64,000 bases of DNA from Paragonimus skrjabini miyazakii (Eukaryota > Platyhelminthes > Trematoda > Plagiorchiida > Troglotrematidae), in the NCBI GenBank assembly GCA_014338405.1, contig JTDE01000129.1, positions 172,885-236,884 of the forward strand, given 5' to 3'. The position numbers and the translations under genes are program-made. This document shows, in pieces, positions 26,708 through 39,537 of the stretch. The stretch's first letter is position 1. Each line of letters opens with the position of its first letter. The notes under the pieces are model-generated. The model did no database searches, was not told where the DNA came from, and saw only the letters and a list, made by a program, of their open reading frames with translations.

Positions 26708-27024
26708 CTGAACGCAGCCTTCATCTAGCAATAACATGGAACAGCTTTCAAGATGGTTTGCGCAACCCCCTTTGCGTGGCAGTAATCTTCATTGGTTTCA
26801 CGACCGTATCGCCTTACGTCAGACAGTGGCCCCTGATCGCTGCCAACTTGATCGAATATACCAATGTGTACATGTTCGTTCCTCCATTCTGGGTTGATCG
26901 TCCTATCCTGTCGCACTTGGATTATCTCATTCATTCAGCTCGACGCTCGCTAAGATGGAATGGACGTACTCGTGTTACTTCGTTTTCAAATCGACCATGG
27001 TCACTGGCAAATCCGGTTGATTGA
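26708..27024 (+). CDS. Last coding exon of the left-hand gene, member A of a duplicated family
   Basis: An acceptor (TTATTTCATTTGCCAG) opens a 317-nt reading frame ending at TGA (27022-27024), entered in phase 1. It encodes about 105 residues. The first 70 form a conserved block also seen on the - strand at 43130-43413: ERSLHLAITW, then LRNPLCVAVIF, RQWP and VPPF at matching spacing. The block has two hydrophobic stretches (LCVAVIFIGFTTVS and, after QWP, LIAANLIEY with YMFVPPFW). They could be membrane segments or buried helices of a helical-repeat fold. There is a faint, unproven resemblance in spacing to HEAT helices of symplekin-type proteins. The last 35 residues are basic and not shared with the other copy. 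No AATAAA is visible in the next 400 nt. Confidence 0.65.
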
Positions 27025-30000
27025 ATTGAATTTCCTCGCTCCGGTTCGAACACAATTTCGTACAATGATAAGTTTTTCAAATTTCGTACGCTTTCGTTAA
27101 CTTGACGCTCGAAGTTAGCGTGTGTAGAATATTATAACATCGAAAAGCATTTCAAATCACTCTTTCGAGTTCCGAACCCGCTGGGAAATTCGATTCAGAT
27201 TCTGTCATCTTTCGTCTTTCTCATGTAGAGCTATCCCCTCTCCCGTTCACTGTTTTTGCTTCTCCTTCAGTGAACACATCTGCCTTATTCACCTCTTGTG
27301 GTAGAGAACATAACAGTAGATGTTTGTTTTATTGTATTTTTTTATCATTATTTCAACATTCATTCGCAATCACTTGTTTCCCACTTGGTCATTGCATCCA
27401 AAACGCAGCAATTGGAAAAAGCAACTCTTTTTAGCTTCAAATAGAAACAGTTGACTTTATCTTCGCAGGTTCTTATAACCGGTTAAGACTGACTGGTGTA
27501 TATGAGAGAAAAGACGGTGACGAACGCATGCTCTCAAAACCGCATCGTTAGTTTAGCACATATCTGTAGGTTGAACTATTGCCTACGGATTCTCTACATA
27601 GCATGGCAGTCTAAACTGTGGTGTGTAAATGAATGGACCACATGTATATTACGCCTGGTCAGCTGGAGAGGGTACAAGATAAATTGATTGCTGATTTTAG
27701 AAGGCTTGGGGACGGTGTAATGGAATAGTAGTCGTTTCAGCTTTTCTCAGCCGGCACTGTCGGAATGTTCCCGGTTGCCTGAGTGGATGATGTTCATCCA
27801 TCCCTTTGGACAACTGCCTTGTCACATGCCCATTGTATTCTACAGCACAACAACAGCAAGCAAATGATTGGTGTTTGTAACTCAGCACACAGTTCAATGA
27901 AGTACTGTTGAGTCGGATGAACGGGAGAAAATTACATATAAAATCGAGCCTAAAGTTTAGTCCAGAATAATGACCGGTACCCGGTGAGACACGTGAAATA
28001 TGTTTGCCGAAACGACCATTATACTAGCACACTGTGTGCACTTTGAATGAGTGATAACTCGGCCGGTGCAAGTCTGTAAAAGCGCAAGAAACAAAAGCAC
28101 TAATTTTAAGTTTGTGGAGAATGTAAACCAGCCCGTCCACTTTTTGCCCGGGTCTGTTCCAAATTGGCTGAGAAATAGGTTAACGCAACACACAGCGACC
28201 TCATATCACAAAGCCGGTATTGCATCTTTGATTACTGCTTTGATAAATACACACACCTCAAAACTGCTCAGCCTTAGTGAGCAGCTGTATTCAACCTGCT
28301 TTATGCGGCCTAAAATAATCAGTTGCTAATTTGTATGCCATGTTTCTAGTCGTGAAGATCCGGACGTAGTTTTACGCCTGTCACATCGTTTAAGATAAGT
28401 CGTTTCTTTTTTCTTGCCAATTACTTGTTTATAACTGAGGAATTTTTATGACGTGGATTCCTACCTTTATGTTTGCTCCATATCGGCTTTATTTACAGAC
28501 ATTGTCGTGCAGCAAGGTTGCGCCATCACTTTAAAGAATTGTGACTAGTTTACACCGCTTTATTATCCGCTTCATTGTGGTGACCGTTCAATTAGCACGG
28601 TACATACTATCGCATTTATGGGTTTTTTTACAACATGTATTCCTAAACTGGAAGGCAGTCCTTGAAACTTCACTGAACAGTTTACTAAATTTACATTTCA
28701 CATTGAACACCAAAGAATTTTCGTGAAATTGGACAGTTATGTCCGTCTGCAAATTTTCCATGGTTTGACCGTTACTAAATAATAGCCTATTATTCACAGG
28801 TACAAACTGCCCCACAACACCAACTTTGCTGATCTAATGAAAAAACACGGAAATGAACAAATGTGGGTTATAGATCTAGCTTGTTTCAGACTCACAACGT
28901 AATGGAGAGACAACCAAGTGAATACAAAAATTTGCTGATTACTGTTCGGAAAATGTGAACTTCAGCGTATTCTGCTAATGCATTAGGAAGTCGCCGCCGG
29001 TTCTTTGTCTTTCGAATGCGTATGCTAACGAGGCGTGTATCTGATGTTCGATTAACTTACTATTCCCTCGAATATTTGCCTAGTCAGACATAGTAATCTT
29101 CTAGCTAGCCTGCCTGGATGAGCTTATCAGCCCACTGATTGTATTTTGACCTACGTTGACCTGACCATGATTAGTGTCGTTATGCGGCTATTCTTTTTAA
29201 AGCAACTACTGCTTGAAGACCTACGGTTCTTTCGTAGTTTCTAAACTACTAACTATTTTCATAGATTAACATTTGGATCGGCAGCTTCCTCATTTACTTA
29301 CTGTTTGGAGACAATTAACGGGCAGGCTTTACAGGTTTCGTATCATTCCGTCTTTGCTTTATCATATTTATGGGTGAACCACAATATGACAGGTGTGTGG
29401 GTCAATGTAGAAGTCAGCCTGATGCACTGAGTACCGAGTTTGGTAGAGTTTTAAGTGTCGGCAAAGGGTATGCTAATCAAACACATATCTTGGTTATTAT
29501 TGCAGTAAAATAAGTTTCCGATAATTCATTGACTGCTTCAATAACGATACCACGCGACTTTGTGTCAAACACTTAAAACCATTTTTCTCCTAAACGACAT
29601 TTTTTCGAAGTAAGTGGTTGATTTTCATCTCTATTTATGAACGCTGTTTCAAGTGGTAACCATTAGAAACGTACGTGTTGTTGTGTGGATGAAATTAATC
29701 TTCCTGATTTACATAATGCTTGCGTTCTTAATCAATGGCGCCGTTAACCAATATTCTTTTGTTTATGTAGCAGAATGGCATTCTGTTTCAGTGTATCATG
29801 CACAGTCCGGAAGCAGCCGAAGAAAACACAGACATACAGTAGTATACTTGAGGAAAGGATAACAAACTATGGTCCTAGAGAGCTGGCAAATCACAACTCA
29901 TATAAACAGCTCACAAGTTAGCCCTAAGATACTGTACCACAATGCTTTCTTCTCTAAAAAACATTGTCCCTAGTGTTCTATGACATATGCGAGTTAGTCT

Positions 30001-33000
30001 TTGTTAATGGTTAAGAACGAATTTCGCTAACCTTGAGAATGAGAGTTGGGACTGTCTTTTTGCATGTTGTGTTTGTTGTGACGACGTGATTACCCAGACA
30101 CGCTTATGTACATACCCGTAATGACTAAACAGTCAATAGGCGAGCAGATACTCCCAAACCTACGCAAGCTGAGGGCAAATATCTTGGTGAGATGCACACT
30201 ATGGAGGCAACGGGGACCAAAAACACTCGCCGGAGATAAAAACGTAAACAAATACAAACCTAGAATATTCACTATGTTATGGATGTAACTTATCAGAACA
30301 GTATGCGAGGGTGCTAGCATTGTGTCACATCGGTTATAAACATCGTACGCGTAAGTAGTAAGTAAGACGTTTGGGTATAAATGCAAATGAAAAACAAGAG
30401 TCACCTGATTAAGCTGATTACAGATTTATAGATATTTCCCGAAAGGTGAACAGGGACATGTAGCCTATCGATCTTTCCAAGTAGTTCAGGGTGTTATATC
30501 AGACAATCCCTGAAGTTCATCGTTAGGTTTCAGAAACGATGGATGACATTAGACTGCATCAACGTCGTATGCAGTTGAAATTCATATAGACGAACCCCAT
30601 CGATGATGGATGTAGAAACAAGTGATAGTGGTTTGAACCTCGAGGACTTAGTACATATCGTGCTGCTCATCACATTCCGAGAGGCACAGTTGGACAACAT
30701 CCGACTGGAGACTGAGAAAACCAATGCTGCCAGTTGTGTGGACTCGTTAATACGAAGAGTCCTAGCGATGAGTATCTGCGTTGGCAGTTGTGCAGTGAGT
30801 AAAGTTCGATGGATCCGTTTGGCTGTGTTGGCCTCTGGGCAGACACAGAACGTTCGTTTATGAGTACACTCATCTGAATGTGACCAGCTGGGAGCGAACA
30901 CAAGTAGTCTTAATACCAATGAAATCGACAAAAGTTGAAGGTCGGTTAACCACTGTATGTGGCTTGTATGATTGGTATCGCAATGTAAACACGACTGACA
31001 CGGAGTAGTGAATAAAATGGGCTGAAGCGCTTCGATGCTGGCAGAAAAAATTATTGGCGTGTCCGTTTCAATTTTAGCCACAGAGACAAAATGTATCTTA
31101 GGTAACCACAGTGGGACACCTTAAGTGACATAAATGCACGTATGAAAGCATAGATGTATAGACATAGGAAGACTAAGTAAAAGGCGAGCAACAGAGAATA
31201 AGTCAAGATTGGCTAAACGCAGGAAGCTTTCAAGAATTTCAGTATTGGAAAATGAGAAACCAATCCGGATAAGTGAACTGCTGGTAGGCAGTTGCACTGT
31301 CGATGCTGGATTTATAATCTGTTAGGCTTCAGTTTGCAATGCAGGAGTGATCCACAGTTCGATCTAATTGATTGTGTACAGGCCCCTGCATATTGCATGT
31401 GGCGTGTCAATCGGTTCGCCGTATAGTGTAACTGTGATAAATAGTTTCATAAAGTGTTAACAAACGTTTAGAATACTTACTGATATGTTTTAGCGTTAAT
31501 AATTGTTCGTTGCACGTGATGAAATATTCTTCTAGTAGACCTTCCAACGATGAAAAATGATTGTTTCAAAAATCTTCTGCTGTTGTTTGTGAACGGTTTT
31601 ACTATTCAGCTCGAACCGTACGGATATTGTATACCGCAAAACAGTAGTACTCTAAACTCTTCATTTTATGACGAATATATTAAATAAACTAGTTCATATC
31701 CAACTTGGTCACACATCGAACCTATAGTTGATTTGTACTGAACGACGGCGCAAATCCACCATACAAACAGCTGAGTAAGATTCATGATGACGATCCCTCG
31801 ACGAACGGTGATGGAACCTTACAAGGACGATAAACTATATACGGAGGACGTTCAGAAGCCCGTGAAACTCATAAATACATTATGAGCTGTAAATCTTATA
31901 CAGTATTCGTTGCAGCTACCATTCGGTCAGCACGATACACTGATTAATTTCGCCGAGAATCAAGGTGATTTTAATGATTCAGTTCAGCACTTGTGACTTT
32001 CTTGAATTTAGTCGTCAAACGCGTGCGTTACACGTGATTAACCGCCCCTGTCACAAGCCGGGAAAAACTAAACTATTCGGGTCCCATTAACATGAGCCAC
32101 TTATTATGCTTGTTGCGGCTGAAGCCGTATGACACATTATCGCGTACAGTTCAATAAGAGAAAATTGTAGCGCATAGGACCATTAGCAGGACTTGCAGTT
32201 CAAGTGATTTTCACCGTCCAACCGAATGCCATATTGTCCGACTTGCGAAGTCAACTGATTTTCACCCTGTGTACTCGAAATAAACGCTTTTGACGCTCAA
32301 CAACATCTGGTGACTATCGACTGTTTAGGGCTAAGCTGAACAGATAATGCTGATGAAATTAGGCCGAAAACTGCCAACTAAACATAGGGTGCTTCCTCTA
32401 AAGAGAAACGTTTTGTCCTGATTCAAAAATGAACCCTTGTCACCGTGATTAATTCTTCGTTCTAGTGACAAAAAGTAAAAATCTATTTACACCCGAAGCA
32501 TAACAGTTGAAAATTTACACTTCGGTTACCATTGCGTAGGATTTCCGGTGTGTCGCATACAGGCGGTCGATTTTCGCGTCGAATCGATTTTTCACTACCC
32601 AAAACGTCACGTGACCTGACGCGTTTCACTGAGATATTGAGGTATCACGTGACACTGTTAACTGACCTACAAATTTTTGATACGCATGCTAAGTGTGCTC
32701 CAACCAGGCGAACCAAAACTTTCCTTACCCCCATGTGATCCTAACCCGGCCTGGGTTCTGACCTCAAAAAGTACACCGTTCAACAGAAAGTGTCCCAGTT
32801 GTAAGCGTAACTGTATTCGGTATTGGCTTACCCTAATACTATAGGTGGAGACAAGGATTTTGTTCAGAATTTTTATATGGTGTTCGTTGACTGATTTCAA
32901 CACAAGCTCCTTTACATTTCACCACTACACTGTTACACTACACTCACATGTCACACTACAGTGTACCATGTAAGTGAGAAATTATCCATTCTCTGAGAGA

Positions 33001-33559
33001 CAGTGCACTTACAGATACGTTTAGCCAGACTGAGACATTAATTTGGTAGTAGGTTGAAAAATGTTGTGGGTAGGTGTTTGCTACCCTCGAGAAGATAACC
33101 CGAGAAACAAAGTTATGAGATCTGAGCTCCCAGAAAGTACCACAGAGCAACAGGTCATGGGATTACATCTGAATACAAAGAACGCATGTAGGTCATTGCT
33201 AAATCTACACTCAAGTACCGCATAATTTCCAGTAAAGCCGAAGCCATGGGGACAAATCGTCGTCATTCAGGGTGGCGACTTGTAACGAAAGTGACAAGCC
33301 AAGCTAACTAAGAAACCTTAGACGTATTCGAGGATGAGAAGGCTAGTGTGCGAATAGCATGACTATACCAATTAAAACCAAAATATGAGTAATATGCCTA
33401 GCAGGCCGTAATTACACAACGAACCGTATATCGGATAGACCAAATAAAACCCAAACAATCAACTAATTCATTCTTTCCCAAACCCTCGCTGCCGGCTCAA
33501 AGGTTTCAAAGAAGTCTTCCTGGCGTACCACCGTAATTGCACATCACCGTATCTTTCAA
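27025..33559. other. 3' flank and intergenic sequence
   Basis: Follows the stop of member A. No clear polyadenylation signal was seen within 400 nt. Besides the candidate exon at 30603-30794, open frames near 27697-27897 and 28051-28329 were inspected and not supported. No tRNA or other RNA gene was seen. Confidence 0.45.
30603..30794 (+). CDS. Candidate first coding exon, helical Leu/Glu-rich peptide
   Basis: The frame opens with ATG ATG and runs 64 codons to a strong donor (GTTGTGCA|GTGAGT). The peptide contains LNLEDLVHIV and an amphipathic helix-like run around FREAQLDNIRLETEK. The phase at the donor is 0. No convincing acceptor lies upstream, so a first coding exon fits better than an internal one. 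A 183-codon open frame on the opposite strand covers the same place; its Ser/Thr/Cys/Leu-rich composition looks like the antisense shadow of this frame. The product is unknown and no partner exon was identified. Confidence 0.3.
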
Positions 33560-34109
33560 ACTGCTACTCTTTACTGGCCCAGGACGTCAGTATGTCACTG
33601 ACGCAATCAACGAGGGTGACGGCACACTCATTCATGATAAGCATAGAATAATAGGCCACTGGGCAGATTGCTTCGAGAGCCACTTTCGGTAGCCTGCCGC
33701 TTCTACAGTGTAACCGCCGCAAACTTGCAATGTAGTGTCCTACACAGTAGATTTATCACCAGTCACCAAACCTGAGATCTGTCATTACATTTCGTCTCTC
33801 AGATGCATTAGAGTTGCTGATTCATCCGACCGCATGTTCACATTTTCGAACGATACAGACCTATAATTAGAGGTTTTGATTCAGATTAACAACTAGTGTG
33901 AATGACTTGCAACGTTCCTTAAAGCTGGAGCTACTTGATACTAGTTCTCATTTCCAAAACAATCACGGACAGTTGCGAAAAAACCTGGGGGGATTAGCCT
34001 GGTGTCAATCCCAACTAAGGTTCTGGCTTGCATTATACTTCGTCAACTAATTGCAGCTCTGGAGGTAGACAAGAGTAAAGAATGAACAATGTTTCACCTG
34101 GGACGTTAA
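33560..34109 (+). pseudogene. Decayed non-LTR retrotransposon reverse transcriptase
   Basis: Two colinear pieces match the start of LINE reverse transcriptases. At about 33566-33690 the frame reads INEGDGTLIHDKHRI and then WADCFESHF, like the DG..L.....I..RW..HF linker before the RT core. At 33990-34109 it reads GISLVSIPTKVLACIILRQL, the well-conserved RGISLL...KV.A.ILL.RL motif of RTE/CR1-type enzymes, followed after a stop by the FHLGR remnant of the FRPGR motif. Stop codons and frameshifts separate the pieces, and no catalytic YADD region follows. It is an old, truncated insertion. Confidence 0.6.
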
Positions 34110-37100
34110 GATTTCCAACAAATTTTTAATCATCAGTAAATTCTGGAACACTTTCAGATGTATCAGCTTCCGATTATTGCCGTTTTTCTCGGCTGTAAAT
34201 GTGTATTTGGTTCCGTTTTTCGACCTACACTTCTACAGTCGCTTAAAAGCATTGTAAGTCATGGTTATCCACAATTTTGTTGTGGTTAGACACACTTCAA
34301 GTAGCATACGTGACGATGGAGGCTAGTTCGTGCTCTACCAAATAGGTTAGAATGTCGTCTGAACTCTCAAATGTTTCTGTAAGAGCGTTATGATCAGTTA
34401 GATTTAACGTTAGATAGTGGGATTATAGAGGTTGTTGTTCAGTTTATATAGTGAGGAAATTGTATCCAAATATAGGATGAGAATTGGAGGCTCGTATCTT
34501 CTAGACTGGGACAGTATTCACAAGTTTCGGGTATCTCTAGCGACAGACAGTTATTTCAAGTTATGACCTCACACATTGGAACGAAGTTCATTGAATTAGA
34601 TAACTGTCTCCCACTAGTGGATTAGCTCAAGTAAATTATTATTCTGCAAATATTTTTGGTGAACTATATTTCTTCAGTACAAAATAGTTCTATCTTGTTT
34701 ATCAATCACCATAATGAATTACGCCTGAAGTGAAGTATGAGCTATCAAATATTGCCCATAACTCAGTACACAAAATCCACTGACTTAATAATTGCGGATT
34801 CATTTCATTAAGTATGCAAACCAATCACTGTCACAATGAAGGTATTAATAATTCAATCTTTAGTGAAGTATATCTTTAGCTCAACTAATTTTCTTTCATA
34901 CACAAAATAGATTTACATAGTGTTATCGCATTCATTAAAACGGACTGATTTCTTAAAGGGAGAACGAATGGAGATGCGTTGGTTTTCTATTAAAAAGCCA
35001 CTGAATTGTCACCATACCATAATAATAAGACCTACTACAGAACGAGATTTGGAATGTACAAGTGCGTTTTAATCATTTCTTTTATCAGTTGTGGTTGATT
35101 TTTTTTTACTGAACTTGTAAGCTTCGCTTGTGCATACTAATTGTCGGGGAGTACAGCTTTGCGCCTCTAGCACAGCTCTAGTTTTGAACACATGAATACG
35201 TTTGATGTAGTACACTTATCAAAACAACAACCCCTGGCCGTCCAGATTTAGATCCAGCACGGATCAAGTCAGTAGATCAGTGCTCTTCTGTGAAGGCAAT
35301 ACCTCTGTCAGCTTACCAATATGTATTTCACACGTGTTTAAGGTAAGGCTTTCAATAAACCCTAAGACCACAAACGATGTGTGATGACGAAACCCCGTGG
35401 GCGGACGAAACTGATCATATGGTATCCGGATGCACGTAATTATCACCTTATCTTACAATTCGATAACAGTAGGAATAGAGCACATAAACTGATGAATCCG
35501 AACAATTAGGGGCGTATGTGAACCAGTTTAACGAAATGCAAACACAATAGGAATACATCCCAAAACTCAAATTGATGTTAACCGCTAAAACACTCTGAAG
35601 GAATAAGTATTTGTGCCAGTAGTTGTGTAATCCTACAACTCGTCTACAGCTGACACCGATAGGCGGGTGAGTTTGTGCCTATTCAGCAAACTTATCGAAT
35701 TACGAAGTTTTTCTGAAGTCACCTTTAGTGATTCCTCTCAGTCTGTTGTACTCCAATAAAACGATTGGCCCTTATCAACCACCCTAGGCAGCAAAGTAAT
35801 TAACAAGACACAAGGGCTCAGTGAGCAGCGAATATTGTTGACGGCATGCTTTTTGTAACCTGAACCTTCCTAATAGATACCTAAACCAGTTAACTGAAGA
35901 GCAATACTGACGTGTCTTCTATCATTATCTACTAATGCACCTCAGAATATCCCCAATGGACAAAATGACCACAGGGCAACATCAGCCAAAAAAATCCTCA
36001 GCCTCTCACATGCAGGTGGATTCACCGCATGTGTTCGGTTAGTAAATGGAAGGCTCCCGTAAGCATCCAAAAGAACGGGGCCAAAACCACACAACTTCCG
36101 ATCGACCGCCATTGGTCAGCGTTGTGTGTGACAGGGACCACTGTCTGTTCAAACTTCTTATGACATACTAGTAAATTAAGATGGACATGAAATAACAAAA
36201 TTAGTATGGAGCGGTCCCGCAGTTTCCTCCCTATGTGCATAATCTACGATCAAATTCAGTGAACGAAGAAGACACATAAAAAGTGAGGTGACTTTTATTG
36301 AACCTGATTTCCGGTGTGTACAATTTTCTTCCGTTTAACTGAAAGCGTGTATCATCTCTGGATAGACTGCACATAGCGTTTAGGGTACTGAAAAATAGGA
36401 TCCATATGGAATTGTGTGTAGGTCGTTAAGCCCGTAAATGTTTACACCATTTTTTGCATTGGCGATCTCCCACCATGAACCCAGAGGAAACAGACCGTTC
36501 CAATTTATCAGAACCAAGCGATCGAAAGCAAAATAATCTTTCTTTATTACGGGGGAGCGCGTTGAGTTTATGACACCTTCAAAGACCGGCGAATTAAAAG
36601 CACAGAGTTTTACTTGCAGTCCCTCATGCATGTGCTTAGTTTGGTATCAACTACTAGACTGACACTTGCAGACACATTGGGGCAAGTTACGGATGGATGG
36701 GTATATGAGCCTAGTTAGCGGCGCTTAAGCAAACTCCAAAATGCGTCCTCCTGTACTGCTGAATGACAAGGAAACGACCACTCTTTGTTTCATTCGATGC
36801 AGCTGTTTTAATATAGTAAGCACTGAATTTCACACTTGTGTGAGGAACGTTGTGCCCGAAAACTACATTATGCCAGTGACCATATTGGAATACGCCCGTT
36901 GATCGCGGACTTTGGGGATGATTATTTCCCCCAATCTAGTGTTTACTACAACCAAGTGGAAAATTATATAAGTTTGCTGGCAGAAATGTACCAGCACCTT
37001 TTTCGACTATACGAAACAAGCTAAACGGCAAACATTAATGAAAGCTATCAGGTAACTTAGAATGTTCTGCTTACAATAACGATTAGATGCGGTCTTATTC

Positions 37101-37312
37101 GTTTGACAGGTAGATCAGAACTTTATGAGAACCAATATTTTGACGGTTCGTCGTACAATATTCGATAACCTTAAGTAAAACGAACATGTCCAACATTTGA
37201 GTGTAGCATGGAAATTAACGCCGGAATTGCCTCCGTACACACCCAATTATCACAGAGATCCGGTCGACTTTGTTGCAGTAGATGCATACATGTTTCATTG
37301 GAGCGGGGGGAA
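34110..37312. other. Intergenic sequence without recognised features
   Basis: A - strand frame at 36380-36631 (83 codons, protein-like composition with an NSTRSP sequon) and a + strand frame at 36836-37024 were considered. Neither has convincing splice signals or a recognisable family. Confidence 0.4.
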
Positions 37313-37634
37313 ATTGTTAACATTTGGTTTATTCTGATCGGTCACAAACATTAAACGTGCAAGCCACACATGCCAAACAAACAGAGACGATCACGGAATG
37401 GAAAAACAAGTATTCACACGAAGCATTGCATCATGAACACCACGGCGACCCGATAGGTTGCTTCACCCAATTTGGTGCACACAACGCCATCTGACGAGTT
37501 CGGATCAACATGGCTTTGTTAAAGTCCAATAACCTCGAGCTTTTACTGTGTAGCGTCGTTGGGAATGGACCAGATGGATCGGCTTGGCGAGCTGTAGCAA
37601 GAAGGTGGTGCGGGCTATCTAGCAACAGACTCAC
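37313..37634 (-). mobile_element. Penelope-like element 3' fragment, left copy
   Basis: The - strand frame ends LLDFNKAMLIRTRQMALCAP, then NWVKQPIGSPW and a stop. This is the C-terminal end of the GIY-YIG endonuclease domain of Penelope-like elements (conserved pattern: ..L..EA.LI......LN....P....W). About 120 nt of 3' untranslated sequence follow. The reverse complement of 39308-39537 is nearly identical to this copy over about 225 nt by eye. Reverse transcriptase sequence was not found upstream. Confidence 0.55.
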
Positions 37635-38275
37635 CCGGTTTGAGACAGCTAAATCTTATGTTCTTTTCACCAGTTAGGAACGTGTTCTACTAGTTGTTAA
37701 GACGTCGATAAAGAGAATCTAGTGTTCCATGCTCTTCGAACGAAGACGCCCTGACTTGGTCGTACGAGCAATGGGTCGTCTGCTGTCAGTATACCGTGAG
37801 ATAGCAGTGCAGCGTACACATATTGAGCTCTTCGAGGAGTGTCTTTTAGTTGGTCTATTTCCAATCGCAGTTTGTCAAGTTTTAATCTAAGCGGAACCTA
37901 CAAAAACAACGACCACCTCATGAAGTTCACAACTTTGCACACTAATACTACTTGCCAAAAACAGGCTTGTGAAAACCCACCACTGTTTTACAGAAACCTT
38001 CAAAGATTACCGATAGTCGCCGTATCAGGCTGGAAAACATTTTCCCAAAAACCACTGCAACGGTAAATTCAGAACTGTTCGTTTCTACGGAGTTCTCTCC
38101 CAATATAAGACAATGCGTATCTCATCGTGTTACTCCTTATGATGGCTTCAATCATATGCACAGTCTCTCGTCAACTCAGTCCATCCGTGTGCAGCTGAGT
38201 GCTCTTTCCGCTGAAGTGAAGTAAACGTATCAATTTAAGGTGTCAGCAAGGTGAATACGCAAATTCCAATTGTAC

Positions 38276-38292
38276 ATATATATATATATATA
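38276..38292. repeat. (AT)n microsatellite
   Basis: An alternating AT run between the left and middle Penelope-like fragments. Confidence 0.9.
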
Positions 38293-38474
38293 ATTAATCG
38301 AAACATGTATCGCCCACGTCTTCTAGTGAAACGGGATGGCGCTATGCGAAATTAGAGGATATTTTTAACCAACTGCTATCAGCACCACTTTGTCATCAAT
38401 GCTACCTCAAACAGAACTCTATCAAGCAATTAAAGAATTTCATCAGCGCAGAAAGAAGATATATGTTGCGATAT

Positions 38475-38829
38475 GTTAACACTTCGTTTACTCTCATCAG
38501 TCGCAAACGTAAAACATGCCAGTTATATACATCATACAAATATGGACAAAAAGGGTCTAGACACGCCTACAAGCACACCAATTATTATGTAAGCACGACC
38601 ACAGCAACCCGATAGGTTGTCCCAACCACTTTTGTGCACACAACGTCGGCTGGTAAGTTCGGATGAGCATCGCTTCGCAGAAAGCTAACAACTTCGGGTT
38701 TCGATTGCGCAACAATATCTTGAACGAGTTAGGTGGGTAAACTTGATGACCTGTTGTCATGACGTGTTTAGCAATTGATGAGGTTGGATTTCCAGCCGTC
38801 AGTGCACCAAATTGAGATTGATACATCAT
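38475..38829 (-). mobile_element. Penelope-like element 3' fragment, middle copy
   Basis: The - strand frame (38557-38829) reads SSIAKHVMTTGHQVYP, then FKILLRNRNPKLLAFCEAML and IRTYQPTLCAQKWLGQPIG. The TGH, the EAMLI run and the terminal hydrophobic-Trp region match the second half of Penelope-type GIY-YIG domains. It is more diverged from the two flanking copies than they are from each other, so it is an older or different lineage insertion. An (AT)n tract lies about 180 nt beyond its 3' end, at 38276-38292. Confidence 0.6.
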
Positions 38830-39060
38830 CTGTTGTTTCGAACACTACGGGATTTGTTCGGCGACTCGGTCTGAAAAAAATGCGACACTTAGTGATTTAG
38901 AGTTAGATAAAGGTATTGAAGTTGTCATTATGAGCAGTGACCATTGAATTACGTAAAGGAATGCCAGTCAGAAAGACTAGAAAGTTTGAGAAAGATAAAA
39001 TGTCGGAAAATAACATATTGCTGAAAATGAAAACAGCGAGTAAATTCCAGATACTGTTAC

Positions 39061-39079
39061 TATATATATATATATATAA
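39061..39079. repeat. (TA)n microsatellite
   Basis: An alternating TA run between the middle and right Penelope-like fragments. It explains the Tyr-Ile repeats in open frames read across it. Confidence 0.9.
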
Positions 39080-39307
39080 ATGCCATTCCAGGCGCATGTA
39101 GTCGATTGATAAAGAAACATCATGAATGAGTGGCACATCAAAAATACACAGTGTTGGATTACCACTGTAATTAATTTTGTATAGGAAAATTTCGGCTTGT
39201 TTTAACGTTCCCTGTTAACTGATTAACATTTTTGACCACGGCATTGAAATGTCATGCTGCTATTGTCTGACAATTTATTTTACTTGATGAAACCATTGGA
39301 ATGCCTG

Positions 39308-39537
39308 TAAAAACTCGCGGTCCTTGGAATTTAGCAAAGCCATGTTGATCCGAACTCATCAGATGGCGTTGTGTGCACCAAATTGGGTGAAGCAACCTAT
39401 CGGGTCGCCGTGGTGTTCATGATGCAATGCTTCGTGTGAATACTTGTTTTTCCATTCCGTGATCGTCTTTGTTTGTTTGGCATGTGTGGCTTGCACGTTT
39501 AATGTTTGTGACCGATCAGAGTAAACCAAATGTTAAT
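39308..39537 (+). mobile_element. Penelope-like element 3' fragment, right copy (inverted relative to the left one)
   Basis: Reading + strand gives AKAMLIRTHQMALCAPNWVK and QPIGSPW before a stop, then the same 3' untranslated sequence as the left copy at 37313-37634. Only scattered substitutions separate the two. Both copies stop resembling each other at about the same place, just past a shared stretch near 39310 and 37550. With the left copy it forms an inverted pair spanning about 2.2 kb. Confidence 0.55.

Noticed and set aside
30530..31081. 183-codon open frame on the - strand as a gene
   Set aside because: Ser/Thr/Cys/Leu-rich composition, no recognisable domain and no splice signals; it looks like the antisense shadow of the + strand frame at 30603-30794.
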